NCBI GenBank assembly: GCA_017656425.1
Contig: JACDNV010000005.1
Span: 62,001 to 126,000 of the forward strand
Length of the DNA stretch: 64,000 nucleotides
From: Candidatus Neomarinimicrobiota bacterium
GTDB taxonomy: Bacteria; Fidelibacterota; UBA2242; B5-G15
Direction of reading: 5' to 3'
Under the pieces are notes generated by a model. The model was not told the DNA's origin and ran no database searches. It saw only the letters and a list, made by a program, of their open reading frames with translations. Shown one piece after another: positions 1 to 8,573 of the stretch; the stretch's first letter is position 1, and every line of letters starts with the position of its first letter. A program made the position numbers and the translations under genes.

Positions 1-175
1 TTAGCATAAAAGTATTTAATTGGTTTTTAAGTCGAAAATTTTTAATTTTAACAAGATAATTTGGATTTTTGAATGTTGTTAAAATAATTTTTTATCGCAT
101 ATTTTCTTAATAAAATCTTTTATACTCGTGAAGGATTTGTTAATTAAAATTAAAAAATAATAAAGAGCTAAAATC

Positions 176-1009
176 ATGGTTGTAAGATTTTATTTTTTAA
201 CCTCTGAAATTGTGCCTTTCGCTGAAACGTATGAATTAGCGACCTTTTCAAAAGAATTCCCGAATGTTTTTATAGAAAGGAAGAACGATTTTCGTGTAAT
301 GATGCCAAAATATGAGTTTATTAGTGAAAGGCGTTATATTTTGCGAGAAGTTATAAGATTGAGGAGCATGAATGTTCAATTTATGGGGACAGAGTTGAAA
401 GCGGCTGTCAAGTCTGCTTTTATTCCAAATACCAAGGTGCAGGTATATTTCCTTGAAAACAAGGATTACTTTTCTCCAGAAGATCCCGAGAAGCTTTATG
501 AGGAAGGGGAGGGAGAGAATAATAAGAATTATAATAAATTCGGTTATTTTGCAGTGTCGTCCCTTACCACATTAGAATATCTAAGATGGAAGCCTGAGGT
601 AATTATCTGTAATGACTGGCAGATGGGACTTATACCTGTCTATTTAAGGATGGGGCTTATTGATAATAATTTTGCTAAAGATGCTAAAATAGTGCTTTTT
701 GTACATTCAAAAAGTGAGAAATCCTTATATCCTATCAGTTTTTTTGAAAGATTAGGTGTGAAGGATATTGATGAGAAGTGTATAGTTGAAGGATTTGTCG
801 ATGTTTCATTGTTGGCTATGAAATTAGTTGATGAGATAATATTTGTGGATATTGATGGAACAAATCCCTATGGTTTATATAATAAAGAATCGTCTTTTAA
901 AAAGGTGGTAAAAGGAAAGTGTGTCCATAAGTTTTCAATTAAAGATATGGAAGATCCTGATGAATGGCAGGAAATCGCAGATAACTTCATTAAAATTTTT
1001 GAAAAATAG
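176..1009 (+). CDS. Short GT5-like (glycogen/starch synthase N-domain) protein, probably non-catalytic
   Basis: This 277-residue protein matches only the N-terminal Rossmann half of glycogen synthases (full length about 480 residues). Visible landmarks are FLTSEIVPFAET at the N-terminus, RVMMPKYEF, VQVYFLENKDYF near residue 95 and VIICNDWQMGLIPVYL near residue 145. The family ADP-glucose-binding K-x-G-G-L motif is replaced by ETYEL, and the C-terminal catalytic domain is missing. Stand-alone proteins of this length with the ERR...L.EVIRL.GMN pattern are known in Bacteroidota, where they also precede a lipoprotein gene, so this looks like an ancestral short form rather than a truncation. Catalysis is unlikely and the role is unknown. 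It is the first gene of a same-strand run. The ATG has only a weak AGAG-type ribosome site. Confidence 0.75.
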   Translation: MVVRFYFLTSEIVPFAETYELATFSKEFPNVFIERKNDFRVMMPKYEFISERRYILREVIRLRSMNVQFMGTELKAAVKSAFIPNTKVQVYFLENKDYFSPEDPEKLYEEGEGENNKNYNKFGYFAVSSLTTLEYLRWKPEVIICNDWQMGLIPVYLRMGLIDNNFAKDAKIVLFVHSKSEKSLYPISFFERLGVKDIDEKCIVEGFVDVSLLAMKLVDEIIFVDIDGTNPYGLYNKESSFKKVVKGKCVHKFSIKDMEDPDEWQEIADNFIKIFEK

Positions 1010-2153
1010 ATTTTATATCTCAGTTATTCTCTCAGTTTTTTTTATCTTTAGCTGTGAAGAAAGAGTTCCTTTTTATAATTTGGATATATCTCCTGTAGAA
1101 TTTCATGACATAGATAGCAGCTCTATTTCGATAATAGATACATCAATTCAATATACTTCAAATTTTTCAGACAGTCCTTTACTCTTTGTTGGTGATAATG
1201 ATAAATTTTCAAGTTTTATACTATTAAAATTTGGTGGGTATTTGAAGAATATTGAAAGGGACTCAATAATTTCAATGAAAATAACATTGATTTCTTCTGT
1301 ATTAACCTCCGATACACTTAATAAAGATTCAGTTGGTATAAAGTTATTTTTAATTACTGATAAAACTGAAGACCTATGGCGCGAAGATAGTTCAAATATT
1401 ACAAATTTTGATTTGGAAAAGGTTGAAAGAAAATTTTTAGGTTCATATTATGTCAATTTTGATGATACTTTAGTTATAGATATACCAGATACTTTGTATA
1501 CATATTGGAGAGATGAAAATAATAATGGGCTTGCAATAATATGGGATAATGCAAATAGCCATGATTTTATTGCCTTCCACTCTCACGAATATGGAGATGA
1601 TACGCCGATCCTTTACATTAGTTATATTGATAATGGCGATACATTAGAATATTCGCATAAATGTTATGCTGATCTGTCGATTATTAATTTTAAGAATACT
1701 GAATTCCCGGCTGATAATATTTTGGTGTCCTGTGGATATGGCTACAAGTCATTTTTTAATGTTGTAATCCCAAAGGACAGTTTTAAGACGACTGATGTTG
1801 TAGCAAAGGCAGAATTGGTATTACATGTTGATAAAAACTACAGTTATTTCTACAATAACCCAATTGTACTATATTACTCATATATTGACACATCTGCCTG
1901 GCTTGATATTTCATATTCCCCAAGCTCAATCAACAGATATTCTGTTGCAATATATCCAACAGACAAGGTTGTAACATTGGATATTTCAAAAAGTTTACAA
2001 AGCGCAATTTCTAGTGGTGACCAGTTGAGAATGGTTTTCTGGCCTTCATCTTATTATACGCCTGATATTTCGATAGTCAGTTTTTACGGATATAAGTGCG
2101 ATGAATTAATGAAAAGACCGGTTTCGAGAATAGTTTTAATGAGAGAGAAGTGA
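960..2153 (+). CDS. Predicted outer-membrane lipoprotein, possible DUF4270-like
   Basis: The product is about 397 residues. A signal peptide with a hydrophobic stretch (YISVILSVFFIFS) runs into a lipobox cysteine followed by EERVPFYN, so a lipid-anchored envelope protein is predicted. The rest is rich in beta-type, Asp/Ser-rich segments with no motif I recognise. The reading frame is open further upstream; I chose the ATG at 960 because GGAAG lies eight bases before it, although a TTG at 999 would give a shorter, more standard signal peptide. Either start overlaps the end of the GT5-like gene. In Bacteroidota a DUF4270 lipoprotein often follows the short GT5-like gene, so this may be the positional counterpart; that is inference from order, not from a clear sequence match. 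Confidence 0.6.
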   Translation: MNGRKSQITSLKFLKNRFYISVILSVFFIFSCEERVPFYNLDISPVEFHDIDSSSISIIDTSIQYTSNFSDSPLLFVGDNDKFSSFILLKFGGYLKNIERDSIISMKITLISSVLTSDTLNKDSVGIKLFLITDKTEDLWREDSSNITNFDLEKVERKFLGSYYVNFDDTLVIDIPDTLYTYWRDENNNGLAIIWDNANSHDFIAFHSHEYGDDTPILYISYIDNGDTLEYSHKCYADLSIINFKNTEFPADNILVSCGYGYKSFFNVVIPKDSFKTTDVVAKAELVLHVDKNYSYFYNNPIVLYYSYIDTSAWLDISYSPSSINRYSVAIYPTDKVVTLDISKSLQSAISSGDQLRMVFWPSSYYTPDISIVSFYGYKCDELMKRPVSRIVLMREK

Positions 2154-3349
2154 TGATTAGGAGGTTGTTGCTTATACTCTGTTTTTCAAGGATTTTACTA
2201 ATGGCACAGGTGTCGCAATTCAGCGGTGACGGATTGGGTATATTGCTATATAATGAATCAGTAAGAGGTATTGGTATTGGTAAATCTGCTATTTCTTTAG
2301 CAGATTCTTTTTTCATTGAGAGTTATAATCCTGCTACATGGTCTAATTTTAAAAGGGTTTCGTTATGCGGGGCAATGAATATAAAGAATATTAGTGACCC
2401 CATAGGTTATAATACCACTTATTTCAAATTCATGGGTTTTTCATTTGGGTTCCCAGTGTCACGTAATGTCGGTATTGTAATGGGAATTAGACCAGAGGCG
2501 CGAGCAAAATTTACTTCAAACTTTAAAAGTTCTGTTGATTTAGGGGATACAATAAAATATAGTTCTAATGTGGATGTAGATGGAGGACTATCAAGATTTT
2601 ATCTGGGTACTGGTTATAGAAAAAGTGCAAACATGCATCTGGGATTTGGCCTGGGTTATGTAATTGGAAACTATAAACAAGTGGTGAGTACTGATATTGA
2701 AGATGACGGTAGTTATGATAGCTACCTTGAAAAATATAATGAGATTATAGGCAGATATTTTAATTTCGGGGCTATGTTCGAAATAGCGAATACCAGATTT
2801 TTAGTCTATACAGATATAAATATCGGCAGTAGAATGAGAAAAATCTATCACTACTTCTATTGTGATATAGATTCGACAGGTTCATATGAAGATATTAATC
2901 TATACAGCATCTATGGTTTTGGATTAAACAAGAAATTTGGCAAAAATCGTTTAATCAACTTCGAATTAAGATATACTGATGTCTCTGAGGATATCTTTAA
3001 GAAAGTTTACTTTATAAAAAAATCTAAAAGTAAAGATTCGTTCTTCTTATCGGGTGGTTATGAGAAAGCTTACAGGATCAAAGCGAAAGGGAAATATTAT
3101 AATAGACTCAGTTTGAGGACAGGCTTATTTTATCATAAATATCCAAATCTAACAGCCAATCTTAAGAATGAATATGGTATTACATTTGGTTTTGGCTATG
3201 AATTTAATTATAATAGTAGCAGAATTGATGTATCAATTGTTTATTCTAAAAGAAAGGGTTATTTTTTTAAGAATATCAATGAAAATATGATAACAATAAA
3301 CATTGGGGTGTCAACGGGAGAGGTGTGGTTTGTAAAAATAAGAAAGTAA
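2153..3349 (+). CDS. Predicted outer-membrane beta-barrel protein (PorV/FadL-like)
   Basis: This protein of about 398 residues has a cleavable signal peptide (MIRRLLLILCFSRILLMAQ) and then alternating amphipathic strands with many Gly and aromatic residues, typical of an outer-membrane barrel. The N-terminal segment SVRGIGIGKSAISLADS followed by SYNPATW resembles the hatch region of PorV/UPF0164-type barrels (G.G.A..A....A...NPA). The start used is the ATG at 2153, which shares one base with the stop of the preceding lipoprotein gene (TGATG); a GTG three bases earlier is also open. The overlap implies translational coupling with the lipoprotein, and the two may form a surface complex. Substrate is unknown. 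Confidence 0.6.
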   Translation: MIRRLLLILCFSRILLMAQVSQFSGDGLGILLYNESVRGIGIGKSAISLADSFFIESYNPATWSNFKRVSLCGAMNIKNISDPIGYNTTYFKFMGFSFGFPVSRNVGIVMGIRPEARAKFTSNFKSSVDLGDTIKYSSNVDVDGGLSRFYLGTGYRKSANMHLGFGLGYVIGNYKQVVSTDIEDDGSYDSYLEKYNEIIGRYFNFGAMFEIANTRFLVYTDINIGSRMRKIYHYFYCDIDSTGSYEDINLYSIYGFGLNKKFGKNRLINFELRYTDVSEDIFKKVYFIKKSKSKDSFFLSGGYEKAYRIKAKGKYYNRLSLRTGLFYHKYPNLTANLKNEYGITFGFGYEFNYNSSRIDVSIVYSKRKGYFFKNINENMITINIGVSTGEVWFVKIRK

Positions 3350-3364
3350 TATGCGGGGTAGAAA

Positions 3365-4654
3365 ATGAAAGCTAAATTATTATTTTTATTTTTTATAATG
3401 TTTATCATTCTGTTGAGTTATTGTGTTCCACCACCAGCAGAGGAACTTGGTGAAGAACAGGTAATTTCAGCGGAAGAAAGAGCAAAGCAGGATTCTATTA
3501 GAGATATGAAATGTAAATTGTATTTAAGTTTTGCTTATAGCTACTACCAAAATCAGGATTGGAGGAGTGCTATTAAAAATTATAATACCATGCTATCCTT
3601 AGGATGTGAGGATAAGTATGCAGAAGATATTTTCCCATATCTTGGTAGGTGTTACCAGATGTTGGCACAGGAGAACAAGGTATATCTTGATAGTGCACTG
3701 GAGGTATATATAAGAGGTGAAGAATACTTACCGAAAAACATGTTTATTCACAGGAATCTAGCCTATATCTATCATTTGAAAGGAAATATTGATATGGAAA
3801 TACGGGAATATGAAAAAATGGTAGAAATTGAACCGGAGAATATTGAAATATTACAGACACTTACAAAATTGTATTTTAGGGCGGAAAGGTATCGTGATGT
3901 ACTCTGGGCATGTGAACAGATACTAAAAATTGATCCCAATAATCAACAGGCTATTAATGATAAGCTTATGGCTAATCAGAAACTTGGTAGGGATGTTCTG
4001 GATGTTCTAAAAGATCAATGGATGAATAACAAAACGGATGTGGCAACTGGAATTGAGTATGCGAAAGCTCTGGTGGATAGGTTAAGATACGATGAGGCTG
4101 TTGCGGTTTTAAAAGAGGTAACGCAGGCAAATTTGAGAAATAGAGAGGCATGGGAATATATGGCAAAGCTCTATGCGTCCATAGGTAATTATGGGGACGC
4201 ATCTAAAACGTACGAATATATAGTTAAAAATATTTCACCTAGAGATTTATCCATTTATTACGAACTGGTAAAGTCTAATATTCAGATATTAAAGTTTAAA
4301 GAAGCATATAAATGGGCAGTTAGGGCAAGACAAATCAATCGTGAATCTGGGCTTGTCTATAGAATGCTGGGGGATATATACTATGCAACAGCAGAGTATT
4401 ATGTAAATAAAGAAAAATTAACCTTTGAAGACAAGCTTGTTTATAAACTTGCCTATGATAAATATAAAATGGCATATCAAAAAGGCGAGATAGATGTCAA
4501 ATCACGTCTTGATTACCTTGCCCAGTATCTAATACCAACTGAGGAAGACTGGTTTTTAAACCGACATGACTCTAAAGGTAATCTAAGAAAGAGCTTTAAG
4601 CCTATGGGTGAAAACTATAATTGGATAGAGGAAGAGCCGAGTAAAGAGAAATGA
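3365..4654 (+). CDS. TPR-repeat lipoprotein
   Basis: The 429-residue product begins with a lipoprotein signal (LLFLFFIMFIILLSYC followed by VPPPAEE), so the mature protein should be anchored to a membrane by Cys20. The remainder is helical, with several tetratricopeptide units: FAYSYYQNQDWRSAIKNYN near residue 60, LAYIYHLKGNIDMEIREYEKM near 130 and ALVDRLRYDEAVAVLKEV near 230. TPR proteins of this kind act as assembly platforms. The gene follows the barrel gene by 15 bases and its stop overlaps the rpiB start by four bases (ATGA), so it is co-transcribed with housekeeping metabolism genes. No specific partner can be named. Confidence 0.75.
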   Translation: MKAKLLFLFFIMFIILLSYCVPPPAEELGEEQVISAEERAKQDSIRDMKCKLYLSFAYSYYQNQDWRSAIKNYNTMLSLGCEDKYAEDIFPYLGRCYQMLAQENKVYLDSALEVYIRGEEYLPKNMFIHRNLAYIYHLKGNIDMEIREYEKMVEIEPENIEILQTLTKLYFRAERYRDVLWACEQILKIDPNNQQAINDKLMANQKLGRDVLDVLKDQWMNNKTDVATGIEYAKALVDRLRYDEAVAVLKEVTQANLRNREAWEYMAKLYASIGNYGDASKTYEYIVKNISPRDLSIYYELVKSNIQILKFKEAYKWAVRARQINRESGLVYRMLGDIYYATAEYYVNKEKLTFEDKLVYKLAYDKYKMAYQKGEIDVKSRLDYLAQYLIPTEEDWFLNRHDSKGNLRKSFKPMGENYNWIEEEPSKEK

Positions 4655-5088
4655 ATATAGCAATAGGTAGTGATCACGGTGGGTACGATTTAAAATGTGC
4701 CCTGAAAGAATATCTTGAAAGTAAAGGTATCGCAGTTCTTGATGTAGGAGTCGATAAAAAACTTTCCGCCGACTATCCTGACTATGCTAAAAGAGTAGGA
4801 TTATTAATAAATCATAAAAGGGCTGATTTTGGGATTTTAATATGCAGGACAGGATTGGGGATGTGCATCGCTGGGAATAAAGTAAAGGGTATACTAGCTG
4901 CAGTCTGCTATGATGAGAATTTTGCCGTCCTTGCCAGGTCTCATAATAATGCAAATGTGCTCTGCCTTGGTGCGGATTATACTGACAAGAAGAAAGCGGA
5001 AAAGATCGTTGATACTTTTTTAAATACAGAATTTCAAGGCGGTAGACATTTTAGAAGGGTCCGAAAAGTAAAGAAGATGGAGGTGTGA
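4651..5088 (+). CDS. rpiB: Ribose-5-phosphate isomerase B
   Basis: RpiB interconverts ribose-5-phosphate and ribulose-5-phosphate in the pentose phosphate pathway. The 145-residue length is normal for the LacAB/RpiB family. Diagnostic motifs are [13 protein letters not shown] at the N-terminus, the catalytic-cysteine loop [15 protein letters not shown] around residues 70-84, and [12 protein letters not shown] near 112-123. The usual CGTGIG loop reads CRTGLG here, which keeps the catalytic Cys. The start overlaps the previous stop by four bases and the 3' end abuts glyA. The rpiB-glyA-nrdR order recurs in many bacteria and links pentose, one-carbon and deoxynucleotide metabolism. Confidence 0.95.
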   Translation: MNIAIGSDHGGYDLKCALKEYLESKGIAVLDVGVDKKLSADYPDYAKRVGLLINHKRADFGILICRTGLGMCIAGNKVKGILAAVCYDENFAVLARSHNNANVLCLGADYTDKKKAEKIVDTFLNTEFQGGRHFRRVRKVKKMEV

Positions 5089-5090
5089 TT

Positions 5091-6395
5091 TTGGATTATA
5101 AATTTCTAAAAATTCAAGATTCGGATGTATTGGAATCCATTCAGCTTGAAATCAACCGTCAAAGGTATACCCTTGAAATGATAGCCTCAGAAAATTTTGT
5201 CAGTCCAGCTGTCCTTGAGGCTGCTGGTAGTGTAATGACCAATAAGTATGCGGAAGGGTATCCGAATAAAAGGTATTACGGTGGTTGTTTTGCTGTTGAT
5301 AAAGCTGAAGACCTTGCAAGAGATAGAGTCAAAAAATTATTTAATGCAGAGTACGCTAACGTACAACCCCATTCTGGGTCACAGGCAAATATGGCTGTTT
5401 ATTTCTCATTCCTAAATGTAGGGGATACCATACTCGGGATGGATTTGGCACATGGCGGTCATTTAACTCATGGTAGCCCAGTGAATTTTTCCGGTAAACT
5501 TTTTAATATTGTATCATATGGTGTTCATCCTGATACAGGTATGATAGATTATGATCAGGTTTTGGATCTTGCAAAAAAGCATAGACCAAAAATGATTGTA
5601 GCTGGGGGGAGTGCATATCCGAGGACGATAGATTTTAAAAAGTTTCGTGAGATTGCTGATATGGTAGGTGCTTTTCTGATGGCGGATATTGCCCATCCTG
5701 CTGGTCTTGTTGCAACTGGTTTTCATCCTACCCCATTACCATATTGTCATGCGGTCACATCGACGACACATAAGACATTGAGGGGCCCAAGAGGTGGTTT
5801 AATTCTTATCGGGAAAGATTATGAAAATCCCTTTGGAATTGTTGCCCCTAAGTCCGGTAGGGTAAAGATGATGTCCGAGATTATTGATTCCAATGTTATG
5901 CCGGGTATCCAGGGTGGACCTTTAATGCACATAATAGCGGCAAAGGCGGTTGCCTTTGGAGAAGCCTTAAAGCCATCATTTAAACTTTATTGTAAGCAGG
6001 TAATAGATAATGCAAAAACTCTTGCTGAGGAATTATTGAATCGCGGATATAAGCTCGTCTCTGGTGGAACTGATACTCATCTCGTACTTATTGACCTTTC
6101 GGATAGACCAATATCGGGAAAAGAGGCAGAGGTTGCGCTTGAAGAAGCAGGTATTACAACAAATAAAAATATGGTACCTTTTGATAAGAGAAGTCCTCTT
6201 ATTACAAGTGGATTGAGATTGGGTACGCCCGCTTTAACAACGAGGGGTATGAAAGAAATGGAAATGAGGATGATAGCTAAGTGGATTGATATGGTACTAT
6301 CGGATCATAAGAATGAAAATTTAAAAAAGAAAATAAGAAAAGAAGTGGAAGATCTATGCAGAAATTTTCCTCTCTATACTGAGATAAAAATTTAG
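5091..6395 (+). CDS. glyA: Serine hydroxymethyltransferase
   Basis: GlyA is the PLP enzyme that converts serine and tetrahydrofolate to glycine and methylene-THF. The length, about 434 residues, is typical. Seen motifs are [32 protein letters not shown], the [11 protein letters not shown] loop, the [11 protein letters not shown] segment and the PLP-lysine motif [16 protein letters not shown] at 5085 overlaps the rpiB stop by four bases, but the ribosome site GATGGAGG ends at 5083, one base from that GTG and seven bases from a TTG at 5091. I therefore prefer the TTG; both start before the conserved region. The gene is followed within eight bases by nrdR. Confidence 0.96.
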   Translation: MDYKFLKIQDSDVLESIQLEINRQRYTLEMIASENFVSPAVLEAAGSVMTNKYAEGYPNKRYYGGCFAVDKAEDLARDRVKKLFNAEYANVQPHSGSQANMAVYFSFLNVGDTILGMDLAHGGHLTHGSPVNFSGKLFNIVSYGVHPDTGMIDYDQVLDLAKKHRPKMIVAGGSAYPRTIDFKKFREIADMVGAFLMADIAHPAGLVATGFHPTPLPYCHAVTSTTHKTLRGPRGGLILIGKDYENPFGIVAPKSGRVKMMSEIIDSNVMPGIQGGPLMHIIAAKAVAFGEALKPSFKLYCKQVIDNAKTLAEELLNRGYKLVSGGTDTHLVLIDLSDRPISGKEAEVALEEAGITTNKNMVPFDKRSPLITSGLRLGTPALTTRGMKEMEMRMIAKWIDMVLSDHKNENLKKKIRKEVEDLCRNFPLYTEIKI

Positions 6396-6402
6396 GTGAG
6401 AT

Positions 6403-6855
6403 ATGAGATGTCCCTATTGTAATGCAATGGATTCAAAGGTAGTTGATTCAAGACCTGCCCAAAAGAATAATGCAATAAGAAGACGAAGAGAGTGCATTGT
6501 ATGTGGGAAAAGATTCACCACTTATGAATACATTGTTGAATATCCCTTAATGGTAATAAAAAATGATGGTAGTCGTGAAGAGTACGATAGATCAAAGCTG
6601 TTGAAAAGCATTAAAATAGCCTGCAATAAAAGGCCGATTCCCTCTGAAAAAATTGAAAATATAGTTATGGATATTGAGAAAGAGATAGAAGAAAAGTCTA
6701 CTGGTGAAGTTAGGTCAAGCTTAATTGGTGAACTTGTTATGAAGCATCTGAGGGAGCTGGATGAGGTCGCATATATAAGATTCGCATCGGTTTATAAAAA
6801 GTTTAAAGACCTTGATGAATTCAGGAATCAGATAGATAAATTATCATTAAAATGA
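6403..6855 (+). CDS. nrdR: Transcriptional repressor NrdR
   Basis: NrdR senses ATP/dATP and represses ribonucleotide reductase genes by binding NrdR boxes. The 150-residue protein has the standard architecture: an N-terminal zinc ribbon (MRCPYCN ... ECIVCGKRFTTYE, four Cys) and an ATP-cone from about residue 47 (VIKNDGSREEYDRSKL, KRPIP, RSSLIGELVM) to about 138. The ATG is preceded by AGGTGAG. The gene lies eight bases after glyA, so it is probably in the same transcript. No ribonucleotide reductase gene is in this window, so its targets lie elsewhere. Confidence 0.95.
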   Translation: MRCPYCNAMDSKVVDSRPAQKNNAIRRRRECIVCGKRFTTYEYIVEYPLMVIKNDGSREEYDRSKLLKSIKIACNKRPIPSEKIENIVMDIEKEIEEKSTGEVRSSLIGELVMKHLRELDEVAYIRFASVYKKFKDLDEFRNQIDKLSLK

Positions 6856-6897
6856 AAAATTTTTGATTAAAGCTTCATACCTAAGAGGGGAAAAAGC

Positions 6898-7062
6898 ATG
6901 ATTTCAAAAGAATTGCTTGAAATACTGGCATGTCCAAAATGTAAAGGTGATCTTATATATGATCAGGAAAATGATAAACTAATATGCGAAAGTTGTCGAC
7001 TTAAGTACCCGATTAAAGACGATATCCCTATTATGTTAATCGATGAGGCAGAAAAATACTAA
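6898..7062 (+). CDS. Trm112/YcaR-like small zinc-ribbon protein
   Basis: This 54-residue gene starts at an ATG seven bases after a strong GAGGGG ribosome site. The product is a small zinc ribbon: [14 protein letters not shown] near the N-terminus, [19 protein letters not shown] in the second half. The C-x2-C ... C-x2-C spacing and the YPI.DDIPIML ending are the signature of the Trm112-like UPF0434 family. Eukaryotic Trm112 activates RNA and protein methyltransferases; the bacterial short forms are poorly characterised. It is the last intact gene of the run that begins at 176. Confidence 0.88.
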   Translation: MISKELLEILACPKCKGDLIYDQENDKLICESCRLKYPIKDDIPIMLIDEAEKY

Positions 7063-7575
7063 ACTGAAATCTGCAAAGATTCAATCCGAAAGATATGAAG
7101 AAAATTAGGTCGGAAAGTTTAAGAGTTGTTTGCCCTGCGAATATACTCAAAGAATTAGGTATAAGAAAGAAGTAAATTTTTATAAGAAAGGATATTTTTT
7201 TTCATCCCATATTTGATTGGGAAGAATAGGGATGGAATAATTATTGGATTTGATGTATCTTTTGAAGTGTTTAATGCCACTGAGGGTAAAAAATAAAATT
7301 TATTGGTGATTCAAAACAATAGTAAAGGTAATTCCAATAAAATCTGAAAAGATTGAATATGTATTCTTATCACAGGTTTTTATGATGTGAAGGATAAAAA
7401 GTTTACTTCGTGAGTTATATAGGCTTTTAAAAGGAAATGATATTCTTTCAATTATTTAGTGGCTGAATTACAAAGATACTAGTAACATCATCTTTCCGAT
7501 AGGATATCTTTCGATTACAGGTCAATTTTTAACAGTAATATTGGTGATAAGCAGCATATAGTTAAGGCTGTAAAA
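7063..7575 (+). pseudogene. Degraded, stop-riddled region; possible gene remnant
   Basis: About 510 bases between the Trm112-like gene and the terminator carry no intact gene. Short open pieces on the + strand look protein-like, for example SLRVVCPANILKELGIRKK near 7116, KVIPIKSEKIEYVFLS near 7325 and IFPIGYLSITGQF near 7490, but they are broken by stops and frame changes. The pattern fits a decayed gene that once followed the Trm112-like gene. I cannot assign a family. It could also be ordinary intergenic DNA. Confidence 0.3.
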
Positions 7576-7609
7576 ATGAAAAAGGGGAACGTCTGTCCCC
7601 CTTTTTCAT
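7576..7609. terminator. Bidirectional rho-independent terminator
   Basis: A perfect inverted repeat (about 12 bp, GAAAAAGGGG against CCCCTTTTTC, loop AACGTCTGTC) lies between the + strand run ending at 7062 and the - strand lipoprotein gene ending at 7623. The A/T tracts at the base of the stem give a U-run on either strand, so it can stop both converging transcripts. Confidence 0.85.
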
Positions 7610-7622
7610 CCGAGATAGGTGG

Positions 7623-8573
7623 TTAATGTCTCCTGACTCTATAAGGTAATCCCCAGAATGTGAAATTGACTGGGGCGTTTTTGTCGAAAATAGAAGCAAG
7701 ATCTATCAGGTCAAAATAGATACGGCACATATGGGAGTTATGACCATGCATTTTTATTTTACCTGTAAATGTATTATCATTTTCTGGATCCAGCAGGGGT
7801 TTTCTAATTTTTAGTAACCCGCGTCTTAACCCATAATGCACTAATGCTAACTCGCTAGGTTCATAGATAAATGGTGTTGGATTTTCCACTGTCATTAATA
7901 CATCAAATCTAACATTTGGTTTAAAATGAATAAAGGTATCCCTTCCGATATAAAAATCTAGCAAGGACTCATTCTGATCGTTTGAAATGTCCATTACTGT
8001 CGTATCAAGATAAAATAATTTAATATTAGTGATTTCTAAGTCGCAATTGTCAGATCTACCTAATATAGGGGTAAAGGCAACTACTTTCCAATCTTTTCTT
8101 GGATTGCCAGTGTTGCGAAACTTGGCAATTTTTAGATTCTGTTTTGTTGTGATTGTAAAATCCTTTTTCACTGAGTCGATAACAGTTACCGTGCTGTTTG
8201 TTGTGTCAAGAAGGTGGATTATGAATTTTGCATTGATAGTAGTAGTTATTAGGGCGATTGCTGTATCTCCATTTACCTCAATATGTACATCTTTATTCAA
8301 TGAACCTGAAAACTTTTTCCCGAATCTTACAAGGAAAAAGTCATAGGGGAAAGTATCGCCAACTGCCTTCTCCAGACCTTCTGAATATTCCAGATCGATG
8401 GCACCCTCGTCATCGAGTCCATCAATCATAATTACGCTGTCAGCCAGGACGATTTCCTCCAGCGCCTCAACTATTTCATTGATGTCTGGAGCGGTGGTAT
8501 TTTCGCATGCGATAAAAATTAGGAAGGTTGGAACGACTGTGATCAGAATCAGTGTTGTTATTAAATTTTTCAT
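7623..8573 (-). CDS. Predicted lipoprotein of unknown function
   Basis: The 316-residue product has a signal peptide (LITTLILITVVPTFLIFIA) ending at Cys23, followed by ENTTAPDINEIVE, typical of FCB-group lipoproteins. The body is beta-rich and Asp/Thr-rich without a recognised domain. Segments such as FLVRFGKKFSG and HIEVNGDTAIALITTTINAKF (about residues 80-115) look like an NTF2-like or lipocalin-like sheet, but this is weak. It is the last gene of the ECF-sigma operon. Its ATG overlaps the stop of the NadC-like gene by four bases, so translation is coupled, and the operon ends at the terminator just beyond. Confidence 0.65.
   Translation of the reverse strand: MKNLITTLILITVVPTFLIFIACENTTAPDINEIVEALEEIVLADSVIMIDGLDDEGAIDLEYSEGLEKAVGDTFPYDFFLVRFGKKFSGSLNKDVHIEVNGDTAIALITTTINAKFIIHLLDTTNSTVTVIDSVKKDFTITTKQNLKIAKFRNTGNPRKDWKVVAFTPILGRSDNCDLEITNIKLFYLDTTVMDISNDQNESLLDFYIGRDTFIHFKPNVRFDVLMTVENPTPFIYEPSELALVHYGLRRGLLKIRKPLLDPENDNTFTGKIKMHGHNSHMCRIYFDLIDLASIFDKNAPVNFTFWGLPYRVRRH

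Noticed and set aside
121-126. TATACT as a -10 box before the first gene
   Set aside because: No acceptable -35 hexamer at 16-18 bases upstream, and AT-rich DNA yields such hexamers by chance.
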